Below are positions 46,887-57,124 of a stretch of 64,000 bases of DNA, one piece after another (positions within the stretch are counted from its first letter, which is position 1; every line of letters starts with the position of its first letter). The DNA comes from Rhizobium sp. 18065 (GTDB lineage Bacteria > Pseudomonadota > Alphaproteobacteria > Rhizobiales > Rhizobiaceae): NCBI RefSeq assembly GCF_902706095.1, contig NZ_CACSJP010000006.1, positions 62,001-126,000 of the forward strand. Direction: 5' to 3'. A program made the translations under genes and the position numbers. The notes under the pieces were generated by a model that saw nothing but the letters and a program-made list of their open reading frames with translations, did no database searches and was not told the origin of the DNA.

Positions 46887-48077
46887 ATGCAAAAGCTTCC
46901 CGTCACAGTCCTGTCCGGTTTTCTCGGCGCCGGCAAGACAACCCTGCTCAACCATGTGCTCGCCAATCGCGACGGCCTGCGCGTGGCGGTCATCGTCAAT
47001 GACATGAGCGAAGTGAATATCGATGCGGCGCTGGTTCGCGGTGGTAATGCGGCACTGTCGCGCACCGACGAGCAACTCGTCGAGATGAGCAATGGCTGTA
47101 TCTGTTGCACGCTGCGGGATGACCTTTTGAACGAGGTGCGGGCACTGGCCGAACAGGGACGCTTCGATCACCTGCTGATCGAAGCAACCGGTATTGCCGA
47201 ACCCCTGCCGATTGCCACCACGTTCGACTTCCGCGACGAGGACGACCGCAGTCTCTCCGATATCGCCCAGCTGGACACAATGGTCACTGTGGTCGATGCC
47301 GCCAATCTCGTGCGTGACTATTCGTCCAGCGATTTCCTGGCCGACCGGGGCGAGACCGCAGGCGACGACGACAAACGGACGCTGGTCGACCTGCTCGTCG
47401 AGCAGATCGAGTTTGCCGATGTCATCATCCTCAACAAGATCGGTACGGCGACGCCGGTGCAGCTCGACGCCGCGCGAAAGATCATTGCCGGATTGAATGC
47501 CGATGCACGCGTGATCGAAACCGATTTTGCCGAAGTTTTGCCGAAGGACATTCTCGGGACCGGACTGTTCGACCTGGCAAAAGCCGAGACACATCCGCTG
47601 TGGTTCAAGGAGTTGCACGGTTTTCGCGATCATGTGCCGGAAACGGAAGAATACGGCATCCGCTCCTTCGTGTATCACGCCCGAGCGCCCTTCGATCCCG
47701 GCCGGTTCCAGGCATTTATCAACCGTACCTGGCCGGGCGTTATTCGCGCCAAGGGATTTTTCTGGCTGGCAACACGACCGCACTATGTCGGCGAGCTCAG
47801 TCAGGCGGGACCACTGGTGCGCACCAGCCGCATGGGCCGATGGTGGGCATCCGTGCCAAAACAGAACTGGCCGGATGATCCGGGCTTCCACAAGGCCATG
47901 GCCCCGTACCTCGACAAGGAATGGGGTGATCGCCGGCAGGAAATCGTCTTCATCGGTGCGGACCCGATGGACGAGACGCAATTGCGGGCGGAACTCGATG
48001 CCTGCCTTGTTGCGGCTGAGCGTTTCACACCGACGGCCTGGGAAGCCATGGCCGATCCGTTCGCCGCGTGGAGTTAA
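46887..48077 (+). CDS. COG0523-family zinc-linked GTPase (metallochaperone type)
   Basis: Members of COG0523 (ZigA/YciC/YeiR/CobW type) are GTPases that bind zinc or cobalt and are thought to deliver metal to client enzymes under starvation. The 396-residue protein has Walker [10 protein letters not shown] (11-19), the metal-binding CICC (71-74), the ATGIAEP region, and the NKIG guanine-specificity motif, with a CobW_C-type C-terminus. A Zur-type palindrome just before the start argues it is zinc-regulated (ZigA-like). The ATG at 46887 has CGGAG upstream. It is convergent with lpxB, 18 bp away. Confidence 0.92.
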   Translation: MQKLPVTVLSGFLGAGKTTLLNHVLANRDGLRVAVIVNDMSEVNIDAALVRGGNAALSRTDEQLVEMSNGCICCTLRDDLLNEVRALAEQGRFDHLLIEATGIAEPLPIATTFDFRDEDDRSLSDIAQLDTMVTVVDAANLVRDYSSSDFLADRGETAGDDDKRTLVDLLVEQIEFADVIILNKIGTATPVQLDAARKIIAGLNADARVIETDFAEVLPKDILGTGLFDLAKAETHPLWFKELHGFRDHVPETEEYGIRSFVYHARAPFDPGRFQAFINRTWPGVIRAKGFFWLATRPHYVGELSQAGPLVRTSRMGRWWASVPKQNWPDDPGFHKAMAPYLDKEWGDRRQEIVFIGADPMDETQLRAELDACLVAAERFTPTAWEAMADPFAAWS

Positions 48078-48095
48078 GCTGGACTGGGAGGCCGG

Positions 48096-49271
48096 TTACA
48101 GCTTGCCCTTCTGCTGCAGAAGTTGAATGAGGATCTCAGCACCGGCCTCACCGGCCGGTGTCTCGGTGCTGAGGCGATCCCAGACATCATCATAGCCGGA
48201 GAGCATTGACACACGCTGCGGCGTGTCGCCGGACATACGCTCGGCCCAGCGCACCATGCTGGCAGGACGCACGACCTCGTTCAGGTATTCCGGCACGACG
48301 GCATAATCGGCAATCAGATTGGGCAGCGCACCGGTCCAGGTCTTGATCCGGTGGCTGATCAGCTTGATGATCCAGTCGGTCTTGTAGGTCGACATGACCG
48401 GTACATAGGCCAAGGCCAGTTCGAGGATCACCGTTCCGGACGTTGCGATCGCGGCATCCGCATCGGCAAAGGCCTGCCATTTGGCGGCATCACCGATGAG
48501 GATCTCCGGCCGCAAGCTCCAGCCAGCCACGATCTCACGCACGCGCGCCTCCTGGCGCGGCACAGTCGGCAGCAGAAAGCGGGTCGGCCCGTTGCGGCGG
48601 ACAAACTCCTGCATCGCGTCGCCGAAAATGGGCAGCATGGTGGTGATCTCGCTGCCTCGCGAACCGGGTAGAAGCAGGATCGTGTGCTGCTCGCCCTTTG
48701 CCTTTGGCGCCTTCACCTTGCGCGCATTGCGAACCCTGACGATATCGGGATGGCTGCTGAGGCGGTGGCCGATGAAATGCGTTTCTGGACCGCCAAGACG
48801 GCGCATGACCTCCGGCTCGAAGGGCAGAACGGCGAGTACCGCGTCGACATAGGCGAGCATCGCGGTTGCACGATATTCCTTCCAGGCCCAGACGCTCGGG
48901 CAGACATAGTTGACCACCGGCAGGTCCGGCAATTGCTGCCTGACCTTCTTCGCGACCCTATGGGTAAAATCGGGGCTGTCGATGATCAGCAGCACATCCG
49001 GCTTTGCTTCGACAATGGCCTTCGCCGTCTTCGATATCAGACCGATCAGGCGCGGAAGCTTGGACAGAACTTGGGTTATGCCCATGATCGACAGTTCGGA
49101 GAAGTCGAACATCGACTTCAGTCCCTCGGCCTCCAGCGCCTCCCCGCCGACGCCGATCAACTCGATCGGTCCGCCATGGCGCGCCTTGAGTGCTGCAATC
49201 AGATCACCGCCGAGCAGATCCCCGGACACCTCTCCTGCAATCACCGCGATCTTCAAGGGCATGGGTGTCAT
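48096..49271 (-). CDS. lpxB: Lipid A disaccharide synthase
   Basis: LpxB joins UDP-diacylglucosamine with lipid X to form the lipid A disaccharide at the inner membrane. The 391-residue GT19-family protein has IAVIAGEVSGDLLGG at the start, the DSPDF and SVWAWK motifs, and the LLLPGSRGSE region. The start at 49271 (MTPMPLK) shares an ATGA overlap with the lpxI stop, so it is translationally coupled. It is the last gene of the lpxD-fabZ-lpxA-lpxI-lpxB run. Confidence 0.97.
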   Translation of the reverse strand: MTPMPLKIAVIAGEVSGDLLGGDLIAALKARHGGPIELIGVGGEALEAEGLKSMFDFSELSIMGITQVLSKLPRLIGLISKTAKAIVEAKPDVLLIIDSPDFTHRVAKKVRQQLPDLPVVNYVCPSVWAWKEYRATAMLAYVDAVLAVLPFEPEVMRRLGGPETHFIGHRLSSHPDIVRVRNARKVKAPKAKGEQHTILLLPGSRGSEITTMLPIFGDAMQEFVRRNGPTRFLLPTVPRQEARVREIVAGWSLRPEILIGDAAKWQAFADADAAIATSGTVILELALAYVPVMSTYKTDWIIKLISHRIKTWTGALPNLIADYAVVPEYLNEVVRPASMVRWAERMSGDTPQRVSMLSGYDDVWDRLSTETPAGEAGAEILIQLLQQKGKL

Positions 49272-50143
49272 TCTCCGGCTCCCTTGAGACCCCGATCGAT
49301 ACCGACGACAAACATGCCCGCTGCATTGGCTGCGGCGACCATGGCCTCGCGTTCGATGACCAGCGCCCGGCCGGCCTCGACCGCGATGCCGGCAAGGCCG
49401 GCAGCACGGGCATTCTCCACCGTCGATATGCCGACGGCCGGCAGATCTGCGCGCACATCCTGCTGTGGCTTGCAGAGCTTGACCAGAACACCCTTGCGGC
49501 GCTGCGATATGCGCCCCTCGGTGCGCAAACGCGCCACGCGGGCAAGCATGGCATCTGTGCCTTCGACGCCTTCGAGCGCAACGATCCGGCCTCCGACACA
49601 GACAGCACCCTGACCGACGTCCAGACGTCCCAGCGTCTCGGCGGCGTCCGCAGCGCGCTCGATATCGCGCCAATCGTCACTTGAAGGCTCCACGTTGCCG
49701 ATCGGCCCCGTCGTCGCCAGCAGAGCGGGCAGGATCTCATGCGCACCGATGACATGGCAGCCTTGCGCCTCGATCAGCGAGATGACCATCTTCAGCACCG
49801 CATCATCGCCGCCGGCCAGAAGGGTCCTGAGTGCCATCGGCAATTTCAAGATCGATTTCCAATTCACATGGATTTCGCCAAGCGACGGACGCTTCTTCAC
49901 AGCGCCCGACATTACGACGCGGCTGATCCTGTGCTTCTGGAAGAGAGCCGAAAGTCCCGACATGTCGCCGACGCCGACGAGCGCAGAATCGAAATCGTCC
50001 CAGATGGGATCGGCTTCGTTCTTCAAACGCAGAATGAAGGGGTTCTCGCCGGCCTCGCGCGCCGCTTCGGCAAGAAAGAGCGGCAGCTTGCCGCTGCCCG
50101 CAATGATCGCCAGACGGCCTTCGGTTGCCCCGGCCAGTGCCAT
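49268..50143 (-). CDS. lpxI: LpxI, UDP-2,3-diacylglucosamine pyrophosphatase
   Basis: LpxI (former DUF1009) replaces LpxH in alphaproteobacteria and releases lipid X from UDP-2,3-diacylglucosamine. The 291-residue product has N-terminal LAIIAGSGKLPLFLAEAAREAGE, the SRVVMSGAVKKRPS block, and the C-terminal DAMLARVARLR and GIAVEAGRALVIERE segments typical of this family. It lies between lpxA (3-bp gap) and lpxB (4-bp overlap). Confidence 0.95.
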   Translation of the reverse strand: MALAGATEGRLAIIAGSGKLPLFLAEAAREAGENPFILRLKNEADPIWDDFDSALVGVGDMSGLSALFQKHRISRVVMSGAVKKRPSLGEIHVNWKSILKLPMALRTLLAGGDDAVLKMVISLIEAQGCHVIGAHEILPALLATTGPIGNVEPSSDDWRDIERAADAAETLGRLDVGQGAVCVGGRIVALEGVEGTDAMLARVARLRTEGRISQRRKGVLVKLCKPQQDVRADLPAVGISTVENARAAGLAGIAVEAGRALVIEREAMVAAANAAGMFVVGIDRGLKGAGE

Positions 50144-50146
50144 GCT

Positions 50147-50962
50147 TCAGCTCTTGCCGCGAAACGGCGACGACAAGGCGCGGTCGCTCTCAGCCGCGAT
50201 GAAATCGAGAATCTCGATCACCTGCGGGCACTCGAGATACTCGTCCCGGATTGCTTCGGCATTTTTCCGGGCAGAACCTTCGCCTTCGAAGATCTGCTTG
50301 TACGCACGGCGCACGGTGTGAATGACCGAACGCTCGATGCCCGCACGGGTCATGCCGACCACGTTCAGACCGCCGAGTACCCCGGGGTTGCCGTTCAGAA
50401 TGCCGTAGGGAATGACATCATAGGCAACCGCCGACAGTCCGCCGATAAAGGCCTGCCGGCCGATCCGGGTGAACTGGTGCACGGCGCAACCGCCGCTAAG
50501 GATTGCACGATCTTCGATCCGCACATGGCCCGCAAGCATTACGTTGTTGGAAAGAATGATGTCATTGCCAAGAATGCAGTCATGCGCGACGTGGGAGTTC
50601 GTCAGCAAATGGCAATTGTCACCAATGCTGGTGATACCACCGCCACCGACCGTGCCGGCATTCATCGTAACGCCTTCGCGCATCGTGCAGTTTTCGCCAA
50701 CCACCAGGCGCGAATCCTCTCCGGCCTCATGCAGGCTCTGGGAAACACCGCCGATAACCGCCATGGGATAAATCCGGCAGCCTCGGCCGATCTCGGTCAA
50801 ACCGGTGACGACCGCGTTCGATACGAGTTCAACATTGGCGCCCAGCGTTACCCGCGGACCGACATGGCAGAATGGCCCAATGCGCACGTTTTCACCGATC
50901 TGGGCGCCGTTTTCGACGACGGCCATCGGGTGAATCACGGCACTTGCTGCAATCTGGCTCAT
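50147..50962 (-). CDS. lpxA: UDP-N-acetylglucosamine acyltransferase
   Basis: LpxA adds the first 3-hydroxyacyl chain to UDP-GlcNAc in lipid A synthesis. The 271-residue left-handed beta-helix protein has hexapeptide repeats from residue 5 onward ([20 protein letters not shown]), the catalytic His in the [14 protein letters not shown] stretch, and the C-terminal helical domain. It overlaps the fabZ end by 4 bp. Confidence 0.97.
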   Translation of the reverse strand: MSQIAASAVIHPMAVVENGAQIGENVRIGPFCHVGPRVTLGANVELVSNAVVTGLTEIGRGCRIYPMAVIGGVSQSLHEAGEDSRLVVGENCTMREGVTMNAGTVGGGGITSIGDNCHLLTNSHVAHDCILGNDIILSNNVMLAGHVRIEDRAILSGGCAVHQFTRIGRQAFIGGLSAVAYDVIPYGILNGNPGVLGGLNVVGMTRAGIERSVIHTVRRAYKQIFEGEGSARKNAEAIRDEYLECPQVIEILDFIAAESDRALSSPFRGKS

Positions 50963-51426
50963 TTCGCATCCTTGCGCATGATCATCGCGCCGATATCGGC
51001 CTCCGCTGCAAGGGCGCCATCGACCTTGGCTTCGCAGTGGAATTTCCAGATATTGCCGCGCTGCTTCTGCTTGACGACATGGTATTCGACCCGATCACCC
51101 GGAACGACAGGCTTGCGGAAGCGGGCATTGTCGATGGTCATGAAGTAGACGAGGTTGCCGCCCTCACCCTGCTTGCGCGCGCAGATGGCGCCAGCGGTCT
51201 GGGCCATGCCTTCAACCAGCAGCACGCCGGGCATGATCGGCGAATCAGGGAAATGGCCGGTAAAATGCGGCTCGTTCGCGGTCACATTTTTGATCCCGAT
51301 GGCGGAATCATCGCCGTTAATCTCGATGATCTTGTCCACCAGCAGGAACGGATAGCGGTGGGGCAGAAGCTTCATGATCTCGAGGATATCAGCCGATCCC
51401 AATTCGCTGGTCGCGATGTCAGTCAT
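50959..51426 (-). CDS. fabZ: 3-hydroxyacyl-ACP dehydratase
   Basis: FabZ dehydrates 3-hydroxyacyl-ACP in fatty acid elongation and competes with LpxA for acyl-ACP. The 155-residue hot-dog protein shows the catalytic His in [14 protein letters not shown] and Glu in [14 protein letters not shown]. It overlaps lpxD by 8 bp and lpxA by 4 bp, indicating a tightly coupled lipid A operon. Confidence 0.97.
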   Translation of the reverse strand: MTDIATSELGSADILEIMKLLPHRYPFLLVDKIIEINGDDSAIGIKNVTANEPHFTGHFPDSPIMPGVLLVEGMAQTAGAICARKQGEGGNLVYFMTIDNARFRKPVVPGDRVEYHVVKQKQRGNIWKFHCEAKVDGALAAEADIGAMIMRKDAK

Positions 51427-52483
51427 TGCTGGTTCCTTTTTCCTTGGCGCGGGCGTCGTAGCGGCTCAGCGTATCGGCCACCTCGCGCAGATAATCCTTC
51501 ATCGGGCGGGCCGGAACACCGCCATAACGTTCACCCGGTGGAACATCCGACAGGACGCCGCTCATCGCAGCGATCTGGGCACCATCACCGATCGTGATAT
51601 GGCCATTGATGCCACAGGCACCGCCGATCATCACACCATCGCCAAGGCGCGTGCTGCCGGCAATGCCGACCTGGCTGACGATGCCGCAATGGCGGCCGAT
51701 GCGAACGTTGTGACCAATCTGGACAAGGTTGTCGATCTTCGTGCCTTCGCCGATCACCGTGTCATCCATGGTGCCACGGTCGATCGTTGTATTGGCGCCG
51801 ATCTCGACGTGATCCTGGATGATGACACGCCCAACCTGGACGATCTTGATCATGCCGCGCGGTCCCGGCGCATAGCCGAAACCGTCCTGGCCGATCCGCG
51901 CACCGTTGTGGATGATGACATTGTTGCCGATCAAGGCGACCTGAACGGTGGCGCCGGCTGCAATGGTGCAATCGCGGCCGATGCGGACGCCGGGGCCAAT
52001 GACGGCACCAGGACCAATGCGGGTCCCCTCGCCGATCTCGACATCCGCGCCGATGACCGCCATCGGCTCAACTTCGACGCCCGCCTCGAGGCGCGCGGTC
52101 GGATCAACAAATGCGGCTGGCGAAATCGCCGAAGCTTCGCTGGTCATGCGCGTCGGACGCATAGCCGGCGGATGAAACAGCGCGCCTGCCAGAGCAAATG
52201 CCGTGGCTGGAGCCTTGGTCAGAAGAACGGGAATATGATCGGGGATCAGCGAAAGCAGTGCCTTGTCGCAAAAGATCGCCGAAGCCTCGCAGGTCTTCAA
52301 CTCGTCCTTGCTACGGCGCGACAGGATGTAACATACATCGCCCGCCTTGGCGCGAGATACCGGCGACACGGATCCAACGATCCGTTCGCCAGCCTCTGCA
52401 TTCTGCAAATCCGCCCCCGTGTGTGCCGCAAGCATTGCAAGCGTCACCCCGGCATGGGGCGGAAAGAAATGATTATGCTCCAT
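51419..52483 (-). CDS. lpxD: UDP-3-O-(3-hydroxyacyl)glucosamine N-acyltransferase
   Basis: LpxD adds the second 3-hydroxyacyl chain in lipid A synthesis. The 354-residue protein has an N-terminal uridine-binding domain, then a long run of hexapeptide repeats (about 100-300), with the catalytic His in the [13 protein letters not shown] stretch. GGAG lies about ten bases before the ATG at 52483. bamA is upstream with a 50-bp gap. Confidence 0.96.
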   Translation of the reverse strand: MEHNHFFPPHAGVTLAMLAAHTGADLQNAEAGERIVGSVSPVSRAKAGDVCYILSRRSKDELKTCEASAIFCDKALLSLIPDHIPVLLTKAPATAFALAGALFHPPAMRPTRMTSEASAISPAAFVDPTARLEAGVEVEPMAVIGADVEIGEGTRIGPGAVIGPGVRIGRDCTIAAGATVQVALIGNNVIIHNGARIGQDGFGYAPGPRGMIKIVQVGRVIIQDHVEIGANTTIDRGTMDDTVIGEGTKIDNLVQIGHNVRIGRHCGIVSQVGIAGSTRLGDGVMIGGACGINGHITIGDGAQIAAMSGVLSDVPPGERYGGVPARPMKDYLREVADTLSRYDARAKEKGTSND

Positions 52484-52533
52484 CAGAAAACGCTCCAGAA
52501 CGTCATTCAGTCAGCAGTTCTGGACCGCCAGTC

Positions 52534-54888
52534 TTAGAACTGGTTCGCCATGCTGAAGCGGAACTCCTGCACTTCGTCGAAGTCTTCCTTGGCAACCGGA
52601 ACCGCGTAGTCGAGGCGCAGGGCACCGAAAGGCGAATTCCACAGGATACCCGCACCGACCGACGCACGGATCGTCAGATCCGTACCGACGACACCTGCAC
52701 TGTTCGAGACGTCGTTACCGTAAAGGGTACCGGCATCTGCGAAGACTGCGCCGCGGAAGTTGAGATCCTGCGGGATGAGAGGCATCGGGAAGGTCGCTTC
52801 GGCGGATGCAGCGAAGTAAGTCGTGCCACCGATCGAGTCGCCACCGATGCGCGGACCGATACCATCGTTTTCGAAGCCACGGATTTCCTTGCCGCCGATC
52901 TTGAACTGATCGAAGACATTCAGATCGCCGTTGGTCGGCATGACGTGACCAGCAGATGCTGCGATCGAACCGACCAAGTCGTATTCATCCGACAGCGTGT
53001 GGTACATGCGGGCGCGGCCATAGAGCTTGTAGAAGTCGGAATCACCGCCCAGGCCTGCATATTCCTGCGTGACGCTGACAAAGAGGCCATCATGCGGGTT
53101 CTGCCTGTCGTCCACGGTGTTGTAGACGAACGTGTTGCCGAGGATCGACTGCTTCCACGGGCTGCCATCGATCAGATCGATATAAGGCGCAGCAAGCTGG
53201 TCATCGCCACCACCGGAGACACCATCGGCACCGTAAGCGCCATCATTGATGTACTCAAGCTCCTTGTAGGTGTAGCGGATCGTGGTCGCCAGATCTTCGG
53301 TGATCGGCGCGGTCACACGGATCGTGCCACCCTGCTCTTCGTAGTCGTAGTAGGAATTGCTGCTGGTCGAGCTCTTGAAGAGGTCGAAGCCGGCGGCAAG
53401 ACGGTAACCGAGGAAATAAGGCTCGGTGAACGAGAAGTTGTAGGTCTGCGTATCGTCGAAGCCGCCACCGGCAGCCACGCGGATGAACTGGCCACGACCA
53501 AGGAAGTTCTTTTCTTCCACCGATGCTTCCAGAACCAGTCCACCATCGCCGACGGAATAACCGGCGCCAACACCGAACGAACCGGTCGGCTGATCCTGAA
53601 CGTCGACAATCACGATGACGCGGTCAGATGCACTGCCGGCCTGGGTCGAGATGTTGACGGACGAGAAGAAACCGAGGGCTTCAAGACGACGCTTGGCACG
53701 CGAAATGGTTTCCTGGTTGAAGGCGTCGCCTTCGGAAATATCGAATTCGCGGCGAATGACGAAGTCACGGGTACGGGTGTTGCCACGAACCTCGATGCGC
53801 TCGACATAGGCGCGTTCACCCTGATCGACCAGATAGGTGACGCCGATGGTGTTGGTTTCAAAATTGCGGTCACCACGCGGAACAACGCGGGCGAACGGAT
53901 AACCGGCAGCCGAGACACGGCGCGAGATGGCTTCCATCGACTTCTGTACGTCGCGAGCGCTGTAGGTGCTGCCCGGATTGGTTTCCAGCAGACCTTCAAG
54001 CTCCTTGCCATCGATGCCGTCAACGGTGGATTCCACCGCGACATTGCCGAACTTGTAGCGGGCACCTTCATCAACAGTGATATTGATGACATATTCGTTG
54101 CCAGCTTCATTCAGCGTCGCCTCAGACGAGATCACGCGGAAGTCGGCATAACCGTGGTTGTAGTAGAACTGGCGCAATACTTCTTCGTCCGCGCGCAGCT
54201 TGTCCTCGTTATAGACGTCTTTGCGAGTCAGGAAGGACAGCATGCCCGATTCCTTGGTGTTCAGCACGGAAGCCAGACGACCATCGGAATAGGCGTTGTT
54301 GCCAACAAAATTGATTTGGCTGATCTTGGTGCGCTCACCTTCGTTGATGACGAAAGCAAGATTGACGCGACCTTCAGTGACCGGGACCACCTGCGTGGTC
54401 ACATCGACGTCACTGCGACCGATCGCAGCATAAGCTTCCTTGATGCGCTGAATGTCAGCCGCAATCAGGCTGTCGCTATACGGACCCATCGGCTGCGTCT
54501 GAACCAGACCGACCAGCTTGTCGTCCTTGATCTTGCGGTTACCGTTGAACACCACCTGATTGATCAGCTGATTTTCCACGACCGTCACGACGAGCGTGCC
54601 GCCGGACACTGAAATGCGCACATCCGAGAAAAAGCCGGTGGCATAAAGCTGCTTGACCGATTCATCGATGTCGGCGTTCGAGAAGCTCTCGCCCGTCTTG
54701 ATCGACAGGTTGGAGCGAACAGCCTCGGCGCCAACTCGCTGGGCGCCACGCACATCGATACTGCGAACCACTGCGGCCTCGGCTGCTACAGCCGATACAA
54801 GTACGGCAACACCCGCTCCCGAAGACACGATACCAGCAGACAGCGCGACCGCCGATACTGCGTTCAAAAATCTTGAACCAGCCTTCAT
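52534..54888 (-). CDS. bamA: BamA, outer-membrane protein assembly factor
   Basis: BamA inserts beta-barrel proteins into the outer membrane. The 784-residue product has a signal peptide (about 1-40), five POTRA domains (for example VVRSIDVRGAQRVGAEAV, INQVVFNGNRKI, ISQINFVGNNAYSDG, YKFGNVAVES, YVERIEVRGNTRTRD) and a 16-strand barrel ending in an aromatic-terminated strand (FRFSMANQF). Neighbours rseP and lpxD/fabZ/lpxA form the conserved envelope cluster. Confidence 0.97.
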   Translation of the reverse strand: MKAGSRFLNAVSAVALSAGIVSSGAGVAVLVSAVAAEAAVVRSIDVRGAQRVGAEAVRSNLSIKTGESFSNADIDESVKQLYATGFFSDVRISVSGGTLVVTVVENQLINQVVFNGNRKIKDDKLVGLVQTQPMGPYSDSLIAADIQRIKEAYAAIGRSDVDVTTQVVPVTEGRVNLAFVINEGERTKISQINFVGNNAYSDGRLASVLNTKESGMLSFLTRKDVYNEDKLRADEEVLRQFYYNHGYADFRVISSEATLNEAGNEYVINITVDEGARYKFGNVAVESTVDGIDGKELEGLLETNPGSTYSARDVQKSMEAISRRVSAAGYPFARVVPRGDRNFETNTIGVTYLVDQGERAYVERIEVRGNTRTRDFVIRREFDISEGDAFNQETISRAKRRLEALGFFSSVNISTQAGSASDRVIVIVDVQDQPTGSFGVGAGYSVGDGGLVLEASVEEKNFLGRGQFIRVAAGGGFDDTQTYNFSFTEPYFLGYRLAAGFDLFKSSTSSNSYYDYEEQGGTIRVTAPITEDLATTIRYTYKELEYINDGAYGADGVSGGGDDQLAAPYIDLIDGSPWKQSILGNTFVYNTVDDRQNPHDGLFVSVTQEYAGLGGDSDFYKLYGRARMYHTLSDEYDLVGSIAASAGHVMPTNGDLNVFDQFKIGGKEIRGFENDGIGPRIGGDSIGGTTYFAASAEATFPMPLIPQDLNFRGAVFADAGTLYGNDVSNSAGVVGTDLTIRASVGAGILWNSPFGALRLDYAVPVAKEDFDEVQEFRFSMANQF

Positions 54889-55081
54889 GTGTATACTTTA
54901 CCTTCTTCAATTGTCCCGCAGCCGTACCCCGACTCCGGCCCGTGTGTGGTTTTAACGGGTTTTACCCTACAAGCAAGTGCGGACGTTAATTTCTGTTTAC
55001 TTCATTTCAATCAGTGGCCTAATCGCCACTACGAGTTTGAAACAGCGTAAACAAATCCTTTCGCGCAATACAAGTCAGGCC

Positions 55082-56215
55082 CTATCCGATCAACCGGCTA
55101 ATGTCATTCCAGGTCGCAAAAACCATCAGCGACAGGATCATTGCCAGTCCAATACGAAAGGCGATTTCCTGCGCACCGGGACCGACTGGTCTGCCTCGCA
55201 CAGCTTCAATCGCGTAGAGAACCAGATGCCCGCCGTCAAGGACCGGAACTGGCATCAAATTCAAAAGCCCCAGGGAAACCGAAAGAACAGCAGCTAGATT
55301 TAACAGAGCGATAACGCCCAGCGTCGCCATTTCACCCGAGGCTTGAACGACGCGTACCGGACCGCCCAACTGGTCAGCATTCATACGGCCGGCAATCATG
55401 TTGCCGATGTAATCGAACGTGCCCGTGATGATGTGACCGGTCTGGCGAAAGCCCTCCCAGACGGCCTGGAGTGGCGACAGTTCGACGACGCGGAAGTTGC
55501 CGGAACTTTGATTGGTGATAATGCCGATCTGGCCAACTTCCATCTCGTTGCCGAAGCTGTCGGCGATCACCGCACGCCGGGGCACCATGTCGAAGTCGAG
55601 TTCGCTTTCGGCACGCCGGACGGTTACCTTGACCGGAAGCTCCGGACGCATGCTGATATAGCGCACGACCTCATCGAAGGTTTCAATGCGCCTTCCATCC
55701 AGGGCGACCAGAATATCGCCGGGCTTGATGCCGACCGCTTCCGCCACGCTGCCGGGCTTCAATTCGGCAACGACAGGATCTGCAACCGATTTCCCCATCG
55801 TCGCAAACATGACGGCGAAGATGAAGATCGCGAGGACGAAATTGGCGATCGGTCCTGCGGCAACAGTAACTGCACGCTTCCACAGCGCGGCACCGCCAAG
55901 CGTCTGCGCCTTCTCTTCATCGGTCAGTTGCGCCAGTTCCTCGCTGTCCGGCCGGCTTGCAGCATCTGCATCGCCGAAAAATCGAACATAGCCGCCAAGC
56001 GGAATAGCTGAGATTTTCCAGCGTGTTCCGTGCTTGTCGGTAAAGCCGACCAGTTCCGGACCGAAGCCGACGGAAAACGCCAGAACCCGAATGCCCGACC
56101 ACCGACCCGCCAGATAGTGCCCAAGCTCGTGGATGAAGACGAGCAGCGACAGGATGACGATGTAGGGAAGAATGTAGCCGCCGAGAAAGCCGAAGACTGA
56201 GGTGATGTGATCCAT
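55082..56215 (-). CDS. rseP: RseP-type site-2 zinc metalloprotease
   Basis: RseP cuts membrane-spanning anti-sigma factors and signal peptides. The 377-residue product has the zinc motif HExxH in LVFIHELGHYLAGRW, a PDZ domain (LKPGSVAEAVGIKPGDILVA), and the C-terminal MPVPVLDGGH motif with the Asp ligand. One PDZ is clear, fewer than the two of E. coli. It lies between cdsA and bamA, as in many Gram-negative bacteria. Confidence 0.95.
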   Translation of the reverse strand: MDHITSVFGFLGGYILPYIVILSLLVFIHELGHYLAGRWSGIRVLAFSVGFGPELVGFTDKHGTRWKISAIPLGGYVRFFGDADAASRPDSEELAQLTDEEKAQTLGGAALWKRAVTVAAGPIANFVLAIFIFAVMFATMGKSVADPVVAELKPGSVAEAVGIKPGDILVALDGRRIETFDEVVRYISMRPELPVKVTVRRAESELDFDMVPRRAVIADSFGNEMEVGQIGIITNQSSGNFRVVELSPLQAVWEGFRQTGHIITGTFDYIGNMIAGRMNADQLGGPVRVVQASGEMATLGVIALLNLAAVLSVSLGLLNLMPVPVLDGGHLVLYAIEAVRGRPVGPGAQEIAFRIGLAMILSLMVFATWNDISRLIG

Positions 56216-56281
56216 GTTCCGTTTCCAAACGGCCTATGGCCGCGAAAGGTTAAACGTCAGCCCTGCCCCGATCAGCCATAT

Positions 56282-57124
56282 TCAAAGGCCGAACAGGAAG
56301 GCTCCCAGAGAGACTACCGAGCCGCCGCCGCCTGCGGAGAAACCTATGGCAAGAAAGAATGCTGCAAAACAGGCAAATACAAGGCCGTCGACACGATCCA
56401 TGACGCCGCCGTGCCCAGGAATCAGCTTGCTGGAGTCCTTCACACCAAATCGGCGCTTGATAAAGGATTCGAACAGGTCGCCAATCTGGCTCGAAACAGA
56501 CAGCGCCAGAGCGACCGCCGGTATCCAGACACCCACATCCTGAAAATGCATCAGCGCGACGCCGATGCCGCCAGCTACACCAGCAACGGTCCCGCCAATC
56601 GCGCCGGACCATGTCTTGCCGGGCGAGATGCGGGGCGCAAGCTTCGGGCCGCCGATCGCGCGCCCGACGAAATAGGCGAGAATGTCGGTCGACCAGACGA
56701 TGATGAACACGAACAGCATCGCGACCAGGCCGAGCGTATCTTCCCCGCGGATCGCGGACAAAGAAATCGCGCTCAAGCCGGAATAGAAAATGCCGCCGGC
56801 CTGCCACCAGCTCCAGCGTCCGAAGAGAGAAGGCAGCGCTGCGGTGACCACTAGCCCGGCAAACAGCGGCACATTGAGGTCCGCCGCGCCGAAAACAAGG
56901 TTCAGAGCAATCAGCACCATCGAAAACCAGCCGAACGCATGTCCGCGCATGTTGTGCTCGGCAAGGCGTGTCATTTTGGACCACTCGTAGTAGACGAGCA
57001 GGCCTATGACAGCCGCCAGGATGCGGAAGGCGACGCCGCCGAACCAGGTTGCAACCAGCACAACCAGGATCATGACGATGGCGGAATAGATGCGGAGCGT
57101 CAGTTCTCGGGACATCCTGGCCAT
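56282..57124 (-). CDS. cdsA: Phosphatidate cytidylyltransferase
   Basis: CdsA makes CDP-diacylglycerol, the precursor of all phospholipids, in the inner membrane. The 280-residue protein has several hydrophobic helices and the C-terminal signature region SSQIGDLFESFIKRRFGVKD and LIPGHGGVMDRVDGLVF. The ATG at 57124 shares one base with the uppS stop (TGATG); a GTG at 57127 is possible. The two genes are translationally coupled. Confidence 0.96.
   Translation of the reverse strand: MARMSRELTLRIYSAIVMILVVLVATWFGGVAFRILAAVIGLLVYYEWSKMTRLAEHNMRGHAFGWFSMVLIALNLVFGAADLNVPLFAGLVVTAALPSLFGRWSWWQAGGIFYSGLSAISLSAIRGEDTLGLVAMLFVFIIVWSTDILAYFVGRAIGGPKLAPRISPGKTWSGAIGGTVAGVAGGIGVALMHFQDVGVWIPAVALALSVSSQIGDLFESFIKRRFGVKDSSKLIPGHGGVMDRVDGLVFACFAAFFLAIGFSAGGGGSVVSLGAFLFGL

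Noticed and set aside
52198-54612. Long open frame (about 800 codons) opposite bamA and lpxD
   Set aside because: Antisense to BamA; repeated Val/Asp/Arg/His composition only reflects complementary codons.
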